Below, piece after piece: positions 1 through 6,908 of a stretch of DNA of 8,624 nucleotides (within the stretch, counting starts at the first letter, position 1; each line of letters starts with the position of its first letter). The stretch covers positions 1-8,624 of the forward strand of contig JAZSGT010000049.1 in NCBI GenBank assembly GCA_045532865.1. The letters are read 5' to 3'. Below the pieces are notes generated by a model. It saw nothing but the letters and a program-made list of their open reading frames with translations. It was not told the DNA's origin and searched no databases. The DNA comes from RGIG4140 sp045532865 (GTDB taxonomy: Bacteria > Pseudomonadota > Alphaproteobacteria > CAAHEQ01 > UBA3637). The translations under genes were made by a program, and so were the position numbers.

Positions 1-84
1 ATGTTTTGATAGTTGTATAATTATAAACAGCCTTTTTTAAAGAGAGTAAATTACCTTTTTGTGAATAAATAAAGGGAGTGATAA

Positions 85-129
85 ATGACAATTAATAAAA
101 ATAAAATCCAATTAAAAAAAGATAAATAA
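85..129 (+). CDS. possible 14-residue Lys/Asn-rich peptide
   Basis: An ATG at 85 follows an AGGGAG Shine-Dalgarno sequence (73-78) at an ideal 6-nt spacing and opens a frame of 14 codons ending in TAA. The peptide reads MTINKNKIQLKKDK. It has no cysteine, hydrophobic segment or recognisable family. A TATAAT hexamer lies about 65 bp upstream. It could be a leader peptide, a real microprotein or chance, because purine-rich sequence with ATG is common at this base composition. Only the ribosome-binding site supports it. Confidence 0.2.
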   Translation: MTINKNKIQLKKDK

Positions 130-169
130 TGTTTTTTTGTCGGTTGAAAAAAAGAAATATTTGTCATTA

Positions 170-209
170 ACCCTCTATAAATTATGATTTTTTTTAAGCA
201 TAAAAGGGT
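170..209 (+). repeat. imperfect inverted repeat in the leader region
   Basis: ACCCT (170-174) pairs with AGGGT (205-209), and inside it TTATG (182-186) pairs with CATAA (199-203) around a 12-nt T-rich loop. The two stems are separated by 7 nt on one side and 1 nt on the other, so the hairpin is asymmetric and probably weak. It is not followed by a long T-tract. It could be a terminator remnant of an upstream gene or chance. Confidence 0.25.
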
Positions 210-288
210 GTGTTAAAAATGTCAATATAAAAATAAGCGTGCGATATGATAAAATCTTAAATAAGAGATTTGTTTTTTTAAAAAATAG

Positions 289-317
289 TTGACAAATAAT
301 TAAAAAATAGATATAAT
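289..317 (+). promoter_or_regulatory. consensus sigma70-type promoter for block 1
   Basis: A perfect -35 hexamer TTGACA (289-294) and a perfect -10 hexamer TATAAT (312-317) are separated by exactly 17 bp. An A-tract lies immediately upstream (about 281-286). Transcription would start near 324, giving a leader of about 24 nt before the ATG at 348. The match and position make this one of the best-supported non-coding features here. It shares the box GATATAATA with the second promoter in the window. Confidence 0.85.
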
Positions 318-347
318 AAACTCCATTTTTGAGTATTGGAGATGCAA

Positions 348-1238
348 ATGAAATATAAAAATCTTAAAAATTTTGAAATCTTATATGGGCAGTTATGTTC
401 TAAAAAAACGAAAAAAGAATTATCTGAGTTTTCAAGTGTTGACGATTTTTTTGAAATGCCAGAAGAAGGGTTTTTAGTCGCAAAAGGGAAAGGGGAAAAG
501 TTTTATAATCGCTTTTATGATAAAAGGGGACATTTAATTTGTGCCAATAAGGGGACACAAAGTCTTTTTTGTGGCTCTTATTATGCTATCAGATACCCAG
601 ATGAAAAGAAAGGGCATTTTTTAAAAGAAGAAAGTTTAGAAGATAAGGTTAAAGTTTCAAGTCCTTGTTTTTCAAAAGAAACATTTCGAGATGAAAATGG
701 CTTTTGCTATTATCCCATCCCATATCGAGAAATTGGAGAGATGGCTTTTGTTTTTGACGCGCATTCAAATGCTTTTTCAATGCGACAGGCAAAATCTCAA
801 AGAGAGATTGGAAAAGTTTTAGATTATTCCTATCACAAAATAGATGGGAAAGAGTATGCTTTGGTGCAACAGCTGAATGGCAAGTGGACCCTTTATGATG
901 CATGGGGCTATCGAGATTTGATTATTAAAAATGTCAATAAAATATCTAAAGGGGAAAATGGTGGTTTTTATCTTGAAGATGATAAAAGAGAAACTTTTCC
1001 AATAACAGGGCCTGATTTTGGTATGTTAAGAAGCTCTGTGAAAAAAGAACAACTTTTGTTTTTGACGATTGTTAGTGGTTTGATGGGTAGTTTGATGGGT
1101 GGGCTTGTTTATTCTACCAATGCTGCTGCGCAGGATTTTAAAAGACAACATAACCAAGCAAATGAAGTGATAGTTAGCTCCCAAAATCAGCCTTTGAAAT
1201 CAAAGAAAATATCGCAAGAAAATAAAAAAGAACGATAA
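348..1238 (+). CDS. single-pass membrane protein of unknown function, paralog of the next gene
   Basis: I do not recognise a named family. The 296-residue product has a polar N-terminal region of about 230 residues, rich in aromatic and charged residues, with short strand-turn-strand stretches such as GKWTLYD (about 178-184) that loosely resemble WG-type repeats. One hydrophobic helix follows (about 236-256, glycine-rich: G-x2-G-x3-GG), then a 40-residue Lys/Gln/Asn tail. There is no N-terminal signal peptide, so the helix would be the only membrane targeting signal; the orientation is unclear. The start at 348 is chosen because GGAG (338-341) lies 6 nt upstream. The longer readings from TTG 336 or ATG 342 would leave no room for this site. 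It is the first gene after the 289-317 promoter. It aligns along its length with the next gene: YYPIPY here corresponds to YHPYPY there, and both have WTLYD and a late membrane helix. Confidence 0.85.
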   Translation: MKYKNLKNFEILYGQLCSKKTKKELSEFSSVDDFFEMPEEGFLVAKGKGEKFYNRFYDKRGHLICANKGTQSLFCGSYYAIRYPDEKKGHFLKEESLEDKVKVSSPCFSKETFRDENGFCYYPIPYREIGEMAFVFDAHSNAFSMRQAKSQREIGKVLDYSYHKIDGKEYALVQQLNGKWTLYDAWGYRDLIIKNVNKISKGENGGFYLEDDKRETFPITGPDFGMLRSSVKKEQLLFLTIVSGLMGSLMGGLVYSTNAAAQDFKRQHNQANEVIVSSQNQPLKSKKISQENKKER

Positions 1239-1277
1239 GCGATTTATTAAAATAGGAATAAATGGAGAGGTAATAAA

Positions 1278-2105
1278 ATGTCAAATCTACTTTTTGAATC
1301 AGATATAAATAAGAATATATATCATAAAGAAACAAAAGAACTTGTTTTAAAAAATGGGGAATATCAAACAGCTTTTGAGTTCAATGGTCATTTAGTTGTT
1401 CAGACGAAAGATGCCAAGGCTTTGAATGCTATTTTTTCACCCAATGGGAAACTTATTTATAATACAGGTGATAAAAATCAAGAAGTTGTTTTAACATCAA
1501 CAGGTTATGGTGTTAGAGATATGAAAGAAGGTGAGGGGTTTCGACCCATGCTTCAAGCCTTAGAAGCTGATTTTGATCAGTTCATTTATCATCCTTATCC
1601 ATATCAAATATTAGGGAAAAATTATCTTGTTTATGACAATGCCTCAAAATTGGTTTATTTGTGCAAAAAAAAGAATAATCAAATTTTGGCAACGGGGAGT
1701 GAGTATCAACTTTTTAAGACACCAAAAGAAAAATACGTTGCGCTTAAAGATGAAAAAACAAACCTTTGGACACTTTATGACAAGGATGGGAAAAAAGAAC
1801 CTGAATTTGAAAATGTGACTCAGATTAGAATGGATGACAAAGGGTATTTTGTTGTTGGAAATGGGGGCAAATTGGCTCAAACTCGGTCAAATTTGATGGA
1901 AAAACGTCTTCAAATAGTTGAAAAAGGAGTCAATTTTGCTTTTGCCTCTTTAATAGGTCTTGCCGTTCTAGGGATTGTTTTTTGTCGCGGTTGTCAAGAA
2001 AAAAAGGCTGTTGAGAAAGAACCTTCTTCAGCATTGAAAATAAAACAAAATCGAATTAAGAGCTTGCCTTTTCAGGGGAAAAATCAAAGAACGCTTGCTG
2101 AATAA
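1278..2105 (+). CDS. single-pass membrane protein of unknown function, tandem paralog of the preceding gene
   Basis: The 275-residue product has the same plan as its upstream neighbour: a soluble region of about 215 residues, one hydrophobic helix (about 217-237, ending in Phe-Cys-Arg-Gly-Cys), and a short basic tail. Shared landmarks are YHPYPY (about 104-109), WTLYD (about 164-168) and a GxF/Y-V strand before the helix. The soluble part contains repeated turn motifs (SPNGKLIY, DKDGKKEPEF, DDKGYFVV) like those of beta-rich WG/KWG-repeat proteins, but the match is loose. The start is supported by GGAGAGG (1264-1270), 7 nt before the ATG. The gene lies 39 bp after the first gene and 12 bp before the ART-like gene, so the three are probably co-transcribed. 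Its function cannot be stated; membrane anchoring is the only supported property. Confidence 0.85.
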   Translation: MSNLLFESDINKNIYHKETKELVLKNGEYQTAFEFNGHLVVQTKDAKALNAIFSPNGKLIYNTGDKNQEVVLTSTGYGVRDMKEGEGFRPMLQALEADFDQFIYHPYPYQILGKNYLVYDNASKLVYLCKKKNNQILATGSEYQLFKTPKEKYVALKDEKTNLWTLYDKDGKKEPEFENVTQIRMDDKGYFVVGNGGKLAQTRSNLMEKRLQIVEKGVNFAFASLIGLAVLGIVFCRGCQEKKAVEKEPSSALKIKQNRIKSLPFQGKNQRTLAE

Positions 2106-2117
2106 ATGAGGTTATAG

Positions 2118-3749
2118 ATGTCCCTTTTAAAGAGAAAACAAGAACTTTTAAATTGTGTTCAATCAGATAATGTATTAAAATTTTTATATTTAATGCATAT
2201 ACAGTCATATCGTGCTTTGATTGATATGACTTTAAAGGGGACAACTTTATTGCATGAGGTAACTTCGGCAGAAATGCTCACTCTTTTGTTGCTGTATAGT
2301 GTGAATGTTCGAATACCGAATCAAGAAAGGAAAACGGCCATACATGCGTATAAAAAAAGATTAAAAGCATTGCAAAAAGAAAGAAAAGCACTCTTGCAAA
2401 AAAAAGATGCTCAAAAAAGGATTGAAAAACTTGGGAAAAAAATCAAAAAACAGCTTGAGGCAATAAAGCTCCTTTCATTGAATAATCGAAATCTTTTTTT
2501 AAAAGAAGGCGTTGTTCATAACCCTTATCCCTCTGGCGAATGTCCTTATTTAAAAAATTTGAGACAAGAGGGCACCTTTTTTGAACAAGATAAAAAGAGC
2601 GGATATTTTTTTGAAAACTTGGCCAATTATTTAACCCATTATTGTGTTGAAAAAATAAAACAAGTTAATAAAACAAACACGCTTTTAAAAATGGGTGGAT
2701 TTAAAAAAGAAAAAGCGCATCTTTCTTATCGACTTGTTCAAAATAATCCTCAGGCAAGAATGCTCTATCAACAAGATGGAAATGGGGGACCGTTACTTCT
2801 TTTTAGAGGGACGACAAATTCAAATGACCCTTTTGAGTCTCTTTCACATTTTGGGACGTTGAAAGCAGCTAGAGATAGGTTGGATAAGTTGGATGAGTTG
2901 AGAAATATTCCAAAATCAAACTTTTGTCAAAATATGAAACTGGGAAAATGGCAACTTGTTTTTCAAATAAAACCTGTGTATTTAAAAATGAAAAATCCGT
3001 TTCGTATTCCTGACATTTGTAAACATGATCTGAATAACTATAAAAATGTTTTGATTCATTTTTTGTTGCAAGAAAAATATGGTCGTTTTTTTATCACGCG
3101 TATGTATATGTTTAGTTTAGAACATTTTTCTAATCAATTAGAAAAGGCAATTTTGCCCAAAGAGTATGATTTTGTTTTTATGCAACCTTATTCATTGACG
3201 ACGCAACAGGTGAAAAAGGAGCTTTTTTTAGGTGGGCTCTATCCTGTTTTAAGTGAAAAAATGGATCCATCAGCACAAAGTAAAAATTTGAAAAATTTAA
3301 TGTTTCAACGCTTTATTCGCTTTTTTGAGAGAAGGGGGTATGATGGTTTTGTCTACAAAAACGGCTGGGAAGATGCTGGTAATGATAGTTTTATTACGTT
3401 TCGAAAAGAGCAAGTTGTTTTGGCGTCTCAAATGGATAAAAAGAAGCTTATTTCACCCATCCAAATCCCTCATGAAAAAGAGCTTTTGAAGTTGGAAAAT
3501 AGGTATTTATCTTCTTGCAAGGAATACAGTTTAAAGGACAACAAGATTATAGATTGTGGATATAAGCCTTTATTTTTCAAAGGAATATCCAGCCAGTATT
3601 CATACGAGTTTATAGCCGGTTGTGTACATAATCCTTTGTTTGCAAAAGAATTTGGGGTTCAGATTTTTCCACAAAAAATCAAGGAATCTGTTGCACATAT
3701 AAAAGCGTTGATAAATGCAAAATATATGCAAAAGTTTTATTCAAAGTAA
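2118..3749 (+). CDS. ankyrin-like / putative ADP-ribosyltransferase-fold protein, copy 1
   Basis: This 543-residue protein has no signal peptide. Residues about 41-80 read like one to two ankyrin repeats (GTTLLHE, a leucine-rich helix, then RKTAIH). A highly basic helical linker follows (about 78-120). The C-terminal half resembles ADP-ribosyltransferase domains of the ART-PolyVal type: LFRGT (228-232), SHFGTLKAARDR (243-254), the strand VFQIKPVYLKMKNPFRIP (281-298), RGYDGFVYKNGWED (406-419), and a final DSFITF strand followed by the EQVV turn (423-434). ART enzymes move ADP-ribose from NAD to a target. Arg230, His244 and Glu418/Asp423 are candidate active-site residues by analogy only. Translation starts after GAGG (2108-2111) with a 6-nt gap, 12 bp after the preceding stop. 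It is clearly paralogous to the gene at 4095. It might instead be a catalytically dead ART-like binding module. Confidence 0.8.
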   Translation: MSLLKRKQELLNCVQSDNVLKFLYLMHIQSYRALIDMTLKGTTLLHEVTSAEMLTLLLLYSVNVRIPNQERKTAIHAYKKRLKALQKERKALLQKKDAQKRIEKLGKKIKKQLEAIKLLSLNNRNLFLKEGVVHNPYPSGECPYLKNLRQEGTFFEQDKKSGYFFENLANYLTHYCVEKIKQVNKTNTLLKMGGFKKEKAHLSYRLVQNNPQARMLYQQDGNGGPLLLFRGTTNSNDPFESLSHFGTLKAARDRLDKLDELRNIPKSNFCQNMKLGKWQLVFQIKPVYLKMKNPFRIPDICKHDLNNYKNVLIHFLLQEKYGRFFITRMYMFSLEHFSNQLEKAILPKEYDFVFMQPYSLTTQQVKKELFLGGLYPVLSEKMDPSAQSKNLKNLMFQRFIRFFERRGYDGFVYKNGWEDAGNDSFITFRKEQVVLASQMDKKKLISPIQIPHEKELLKLENRYLSSCKEYSLKDNKIIDCGYKPLFFKGISSQYSYEFIAGCVHNPLFAKEFGVQIFPQKIKESVAHIKALINAKYMQKFYSK

Positions 3750-4033
3750 TTAAAAAAAATTTAAAAAACGATTCTCTGATTTGTTGGCACGTTGGGCAAG
3801 ATTTGATTTGCTAGGGCTGATGGCTTGTTAAATTTTCGCTTTCTTTGATGATTGTGGGCGTGTTAATTAGATGAGGTTTGGTTGATGATTTGCTCCAATT
3901 ATTTTGAGAATGTACCACAATAGATATGCTTTGTCTTACGCACTAAAATCATAAGAAAATAAAATTAGTGTTGAAAAATAATTAGGCTATATACGAGTAT
4001 AAGAAGTGCATGTGAATAAATTGACAAAAAACA
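3750..4033. other. non-coding gap between the two gene blocks
   Basis: No long frame lies here on either strand. About 3772-3895 is less AT-rich than the rest, strongly G-over-C on the + strand, and contains repeated GATTTG words (3778, 3800, 3805, 3887), including a 9-nt direct repeat TGATTTGCT (3804-3812 and 3886-3894). A 12-codon frame at 3885-3923 follows the sequence ATGAGG, which also precedes the starts at 2118 and 5655, but it stops at once. A short palindrome TATAC-GA-GTATA (3990-4001) lies about 30 bp upstream of the second promoter and could be an operator. No convincing terminator follows the gene ending at 3749. A decayed gene or an untranslated regulatory RNA are both possible. 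Confidence 0.5.
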
Positions 4034-4040
4034 TTGACAA
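4020..4040 (+). repeat. 8-bp direct repeat ATTGACAA carrying two -35 hexamers
   Basis: ATTGACAA occurs at 4020-4027 and 4033-4040, a 13-bp period, so the -35 hexamer TTGACA is present twice. Only the second copy has the 17-bp spacing to TATAAT at 4057-4062. The upstream copy may be a spare -35, a binding half-site or chance. Confidence 0.5.
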
Positions 4041-4062
4041 TTTTATAACAGTGTGATATAAT
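4034..4062 (+). promoter_or_regulatory. consensus promoter with extended -10 for block 2
   Basis: TTGACA (4034-4039) and TATAAT (4057-4062) are separated by 17 bp, and TG at 4054-4055 one base before the -10 box makes a perfect extended -10. Transcription would start near 4069, about 26 nt before the ATG at 4095. The layout copies that of the first promoter (289-317), including the GATATAATA core and the short leader, so both ART-like genes are served by strong promoters of the same design. Confidence 0.87.
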
Positions 4063-4094
4063 ACGCAAAAATCAAAAATAGATGGTGTTTTTTT

Positions 4095-5645
4095 ATGTCT
4101 GATAAAATAAAATTTTTAAAATTTGTTCGCAAAAATGATGTTGTGGCGTTTAATGATTTTAATCAAAATAAAATCAACCATTATGAAAAAATGGGCGATC
4201 TTAATTTTAAATTAGATGGGACTACATTGTTGCATGAGGCTGTTTCGGCTGAAATGATTTGCTTTTTGCTTCATCATAATGTGGATATTATGCTGAAAAA
4301 TAAAGATAAAAAAAGTCCAGAACATGTTTTGAAAAAAAAGATAAAAGCTCTTGCTCAACAAAAATATATTCAAAAAAAGCAGGGAAGAGGAAAATCAGTT
4401 GCAAAGTTAGCTGTGCAATTGAAACAGCTCAGACTTGCCTTAAAAATGTTAAAAAGTATCAGAACTTTTGTTGCAAAAGGTTGGGATGAGAATTTAAAGG
4501 ATATGGATGCGAATGTTATCCTTTTAAATGCGTTTAAAACAAATTCTTTTAAAAATAACATCACGCCTGATGAGCTAAGCAGGGTTGTAAATTTTACAGC
4601 ATATCATGCCATTGAAACAAAAAAATACATCGAAAAAACAAACAAGTATCTTGAAAATGCAGGTTTTGATAAAGAAAAGATAAAAAAAACAGCCACTCTT
4701 ATTCAAAGAAGAAGGTCCGATATTTTTTTGATGGATGAAAGTGAAAAAACTTTGCCAAAAGTATTATATCGAGGAACCATAAATCCAAATGACAAGGCAA
4801 GACCTTTGGATCATTTTGGCTCTTTTGTCGCAGCTCGGGAAAGATTAAATTCGCTAGAAAGAGCAATTCATGAAAGACGGGTCGAATGGGCTAATGAATT
4901 GGGTATTAATTTGAATGAAATTGTTTTTCAAATTAAACCCATTTTGTTGAAGGTTAAAAGGCCTTTTCGTATTCCTGAACTTGGAAATCATGAATTAAGA
5001 GATTATAAAAGATTAATGCTCCATGTGTTGTTGATGAAAGAAAAGGGGCGAAAATATGTTTCAAGTTTATATGAGGGAAATGATTTTCAAGAAGGATTTG
5101 CTTCAAGATTGGCTGGTCAAAAATTACCAAAAGAATTCACCTATATTTTTGAAGAACCATTTAAAATGCCATTAAAAGAGGTTGAAAGAGAACTCTTTTT
5201 GGGTGGGTTATATCCTCTTGAAAAAACAAATCCACAGGCTATCAACAATGTTAATCGAAAAAATTTGTGCTATCAAAGGATTATTCGTTTTTTTGAAAGA
5301 CAAGGGTATGACGGCTTTGTTTATAAAAATGGCTGGGAAGATGTGGGGAAGGATAGCTATATTTGTCTGCGTCCAAGTTCAGTTGTTGAGCCCTTAAAAA
5401 CATCAGAAAAAGAGTTATTTTTACCTGTCATGAGGAATGAAAAAGCACTTAAATTATTAGATGAAGAATCAAAAATATCTTCTTGTAAAGAAATTTGTTT
5501 AACAAAAGATAATGCAAGAAAATTATATGACATAAGTATGGGTATTTATTATGGGAAAGAAATATCTGCATTTATGTATTGTGTCAAAAAAACAACAAAG
5601 TTTGTGCAAAGTTTTTTGAAAAAAAACTTTCAAAAATACAGATGA
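4095..5645 (+). CDS. ankyrin-like / putative ADP-ribosyltransferase-fold protein, copy 2
   Basis: This 516-residue paralog of the 2118-3749 product has the same order of parts: an ankyrin-like stretch (about 40-80, DGTTLLHEAVSAEM), a Lys/Gln-rich helical linker (about 80-125), a KTNxxLxxxGFxKEK element (about 181-195), and the ART-like C-terminal half. Shared motifs there are LYRGT (224-228), DHFGSFVAARER (239-250), VFQIKPILLKVKRPFRIP (277-294), QGYDGFVYKNGWED (403-416) and DSYICL (420-425). Arg226, His240 and Glu415/Asp420 are the conserved polar candidates for NAD binding or catalysis. There is no signal peptide. The start has only a weak ribosome-binding site (GATGGTG, about 8 nt upstream, then a T-run), unlike its neighbours, while the promoter is perfect. 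It is the first gene of block 2. The ART assignment is by motif resemblance only, and the cellular target is unknown. Confidence 0.82.
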   Translation: MSDKIKFLKFVRKNDVVAFNDFNQNKINHYEKMGDLNFKLDGTTLLHEAVSAEMICFLLHHNVDIMLKNKDKKSPEHVLKKKIKALAQQKYIQKKQGRGKSVAKLAVQLKQLRLALKMLKSIRTFVAKGWDENLKDMDANVILLNAFKTNSFKNNITPDELSRVVNFTAYHAIETKKYIEKTNKYLENAGFDKEKIKKTATLIQRRRSDIFLMDESEKTLPKVLYRGTINPNDKARPLDHFGSFVAARERLNSLERAIHERRVEWANELGINLNEIVFQIKPILLKVKRPFRIPELGNHELRDYKRLMLHVLLMKEKGRKYVSSLYEGNDFQEGFASRLAGQKLPKEFTYIFEEPFKMPLKEVERELFLGGLYPLEKTNPQAINNVNRKNLCYQRIIRFFERQGYDGFVYKNGWEDVGKDSYICLRPSSVVEPLKTSEKELFLPVMRNEKALKLLDEESKISSCKEICLTKDNARKLYDISMGIYYGKEISAFMYCVKKTTKFVQSFLKKNFQKYR

Positions 5646-5654
5646 GGTGCATAT

Positions 5655-6881
5655 ATGAAATCAATGTATGATATTATTAAACGTCAAAATGGAGAAGCAT
5701 TTGCAAAAGCGATTTTGCATTATGATGCCAGTTTATTTGAAATTGAAGATTTGCCTCGCATTGTGAAATTTGCTGGACGCAATGCACTTCCAATTTTAGG
5801 AACGCTTAAACAAATTAAAGAGGGGGCTTTTTCAAATGATAAAAAACGGTTAAAGTCACCTTATGAATTGTTGGCAGAAGCTGGGTATGATGCTTATTAT
5901 GCAGATACTTTGGAAAAGCAAAATGCCATTCAAAAATATTTTGCCCCTGGTGAGGAGTTGTGCACTTTTAGAGATAGCAATCGGTTTAAAAATTATTATA
6001 TCATCCATGCTGTGAAAAAGAATGTGGATGAAATTAAACGAGCAGATTTTGTGGGGCGTGAAGAAAGACAAGATGAATATGGCACTTCTGTGATTTCTAT
6101 TCAAGTTTATAAGGGAGGTGGATTTATCTCAATTAAAAATCGATACAATCACAAAGTTGAAAATCCAGATAATACGTTTGATTCCAATCCTGATAAGATT
6201 ATTGAAGGGCTTTCTGATGCAATTAAAAAAGAATTTGGGACAGATTTTATCAGTTTGCCTGGTAACTATCTTTTTGCCAATGGTATGATTTTGAACTATA
6301 AAGGTGAGTGTGAAGGTGTTTATGCAGGAGAAGATTTTTTCTTAAGATATGGGCAGGTTTATGAAATTGATAAAGATAAAGAATTGCTTGTTCATCTGGT
6401 TCTTTTGCTTGATATGAAGGAAAAGGAATTTAAAAATTTAATTGTAAGTCCAGGATATTATAATTGGTATGATGAACGGGGCGCTTCGGCACCTATAATA
6501 GAATTGCAATATCTTTTAAATGAAGAAATTGAAGGGAAAAAGCTTCAAGTGACGCGTGATAAAAAAGAAAATCGCACGACACTTTTTGCTGATGGAGAAA
6601 TGGTTTTGTCGCTTACTGACGGTATTATTGATATGTTGCACCTAAAAAAAGCACATTGTTTGAATTATTTTCCAGATGATTATTTGACACGGAATTTAAA
6701 ATATTATGATGGTGTTTCAATGTATAAAGAATGGGGATGTTATTCGAGAAGACATTTTCCTGCAGGGTCAATACCATATACCCATTTGCCAAAGCCACCA
6801 GTAATGAAACTTGCTGAACACATTAAAAGACAAGGCGTGCCAGTTGGCAAACAAGCAGGTCGCCAAAATGAGGGTGATTAA
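5655..6881 (+). CDS. conserved protein of unknown function with IKNRYNH motif
   Basis: The 408-residue product has a helical N-terminus (about 1-60), then a dense conserved-looking core: SPYELLAEAGYDAYYADT (about 68-85), ELCTFRD (101-107), an RQDEYGTSVISIQ strand (138-150), and GGFISIKNRYNH (155-166) followed by NPDNTFxSNPDxIIEGL (170-186). From memory, this core belongs to a family of unknown function common in gut metagenome bacteria. Members there often continue into leucine-rich repeats, whereas here only a short LRR-like stretch is visible (about 313-350) before a proline-rich, polar tail. No catalytic motif, signal peptide or membrane helix is visible. The start is set by GAGG (5644-5647), 7 nt before the ATG. 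This site overlaps the stop codon of the preceding gene, which suggests translational coupling. It lies between the ART-like and radical SAM genes in one operon. Confidence 0.85.
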   Translation: MKSMYDIIKRQNGEAFAKAILHYDASLFEIEDLPRIVKFAGRNALPILGTLKQIKEGAFSNDKKRLKSPYELLAEAGYDAYYADTLEKQNAIQKYFAPGEELCTFRDSNRFKNYYIIHAVKKNVDEIKRADFVGREERQDEYGTSVISIQVYKGGGFISIKNRYNHKVENPDNTFDSNPDKIIEGLSDAIKKEFGTDFISLPGNYLFANGMILNYKGECEGVYAGEDFFLRYGQVYEIDKDKELLVHLVLLLDMKEKEFKNLIVSPGYYNWYDERGASAPIIELQYLLNEEIEGKKLQVTRDKKENRTTLFADGEMVLSLTDGIIDMLHLKKAHCLNYFPDDYLTRNLKYYDGVSMYKEWGCYSRRHFPAGSIPYTHLPKPPVMKLAEHIKRQGVPVGKQAGRQNEGD

Positions 6882-6908
6882 AATAGAGTGATTGATTAGG
6901 AGATTAAG

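Larger units (their letters stand above)
1..288. other. AT-rich non-coding leader region upstream of the first promoter
   Basis: This stretch is very AT-rich and has no long open frame on either strand. It contains a possible 14-codon ORF with its own Shine-Dalgarno site (85-129), a TATAAT hexamer at 16-21 whose -35 region would fall outside the window, and an imperfect inverted repeat (170-209). A run of seven T followed by six A (about 273-286) sits directly against the -35 box of the first clear promoter and could act as an UP-like element. I see no RNA gene and no end of an upstream protein gene. Confidence 0.6.

Noticed and set aside
73..129. Short Lys-rich peptide as a precursor substrate for the radical SAM enzyme
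   Set aside because: It is 6.8 kb away, in another transcription unit, and lacks cysteines or a recognisable leader/core layout.
649..903. Minus-strand open frame of 84 codons inside the first membrane-protein gene, and similar frames at 1644-1880, 2056-2244, 4370-4564, 5856-6104, 7147-7359, 7408-7596 and 7742-7942
   Set aside because: All lie within well-supported plus-strand genes, lack matched ribosome-binding sites and give low-complexity, family-less translations typical of antisense shadows in AT-rich DNA.
1210..1243. ATCGC/GCGAT inverted repeat at the end of the first gene as a terminator
   Set aside because: The stem is 5 bp with a loop over 20 nt and no proper T-tract, and the next gene is only 39 bp away, which favours read-through.
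3558..3590. Hairpin-capable inverted repeat (GGATAT/ATATCC with inner CCTTT/AAAGG) within the first ART-like gene
   Set aside because: It lies inside the coding sequence, has no T-tract after it and no counterpart in the paralog, so it is most simply chance.
3750..3771. A-run/T-run stretch after the gene ending at 3749 as an intrinsic terminator
   Set aside because: No stable stem precedes a T-tract there; the sequence is only A-rich.
3750..4094. tRNA, CRISPR array or insertion-sequence remnant in the inter-block gap
   Set aside because: No cloverleaf, no regularly spaced repeats and no terminal inverted repeats or transposase fragments are visible.
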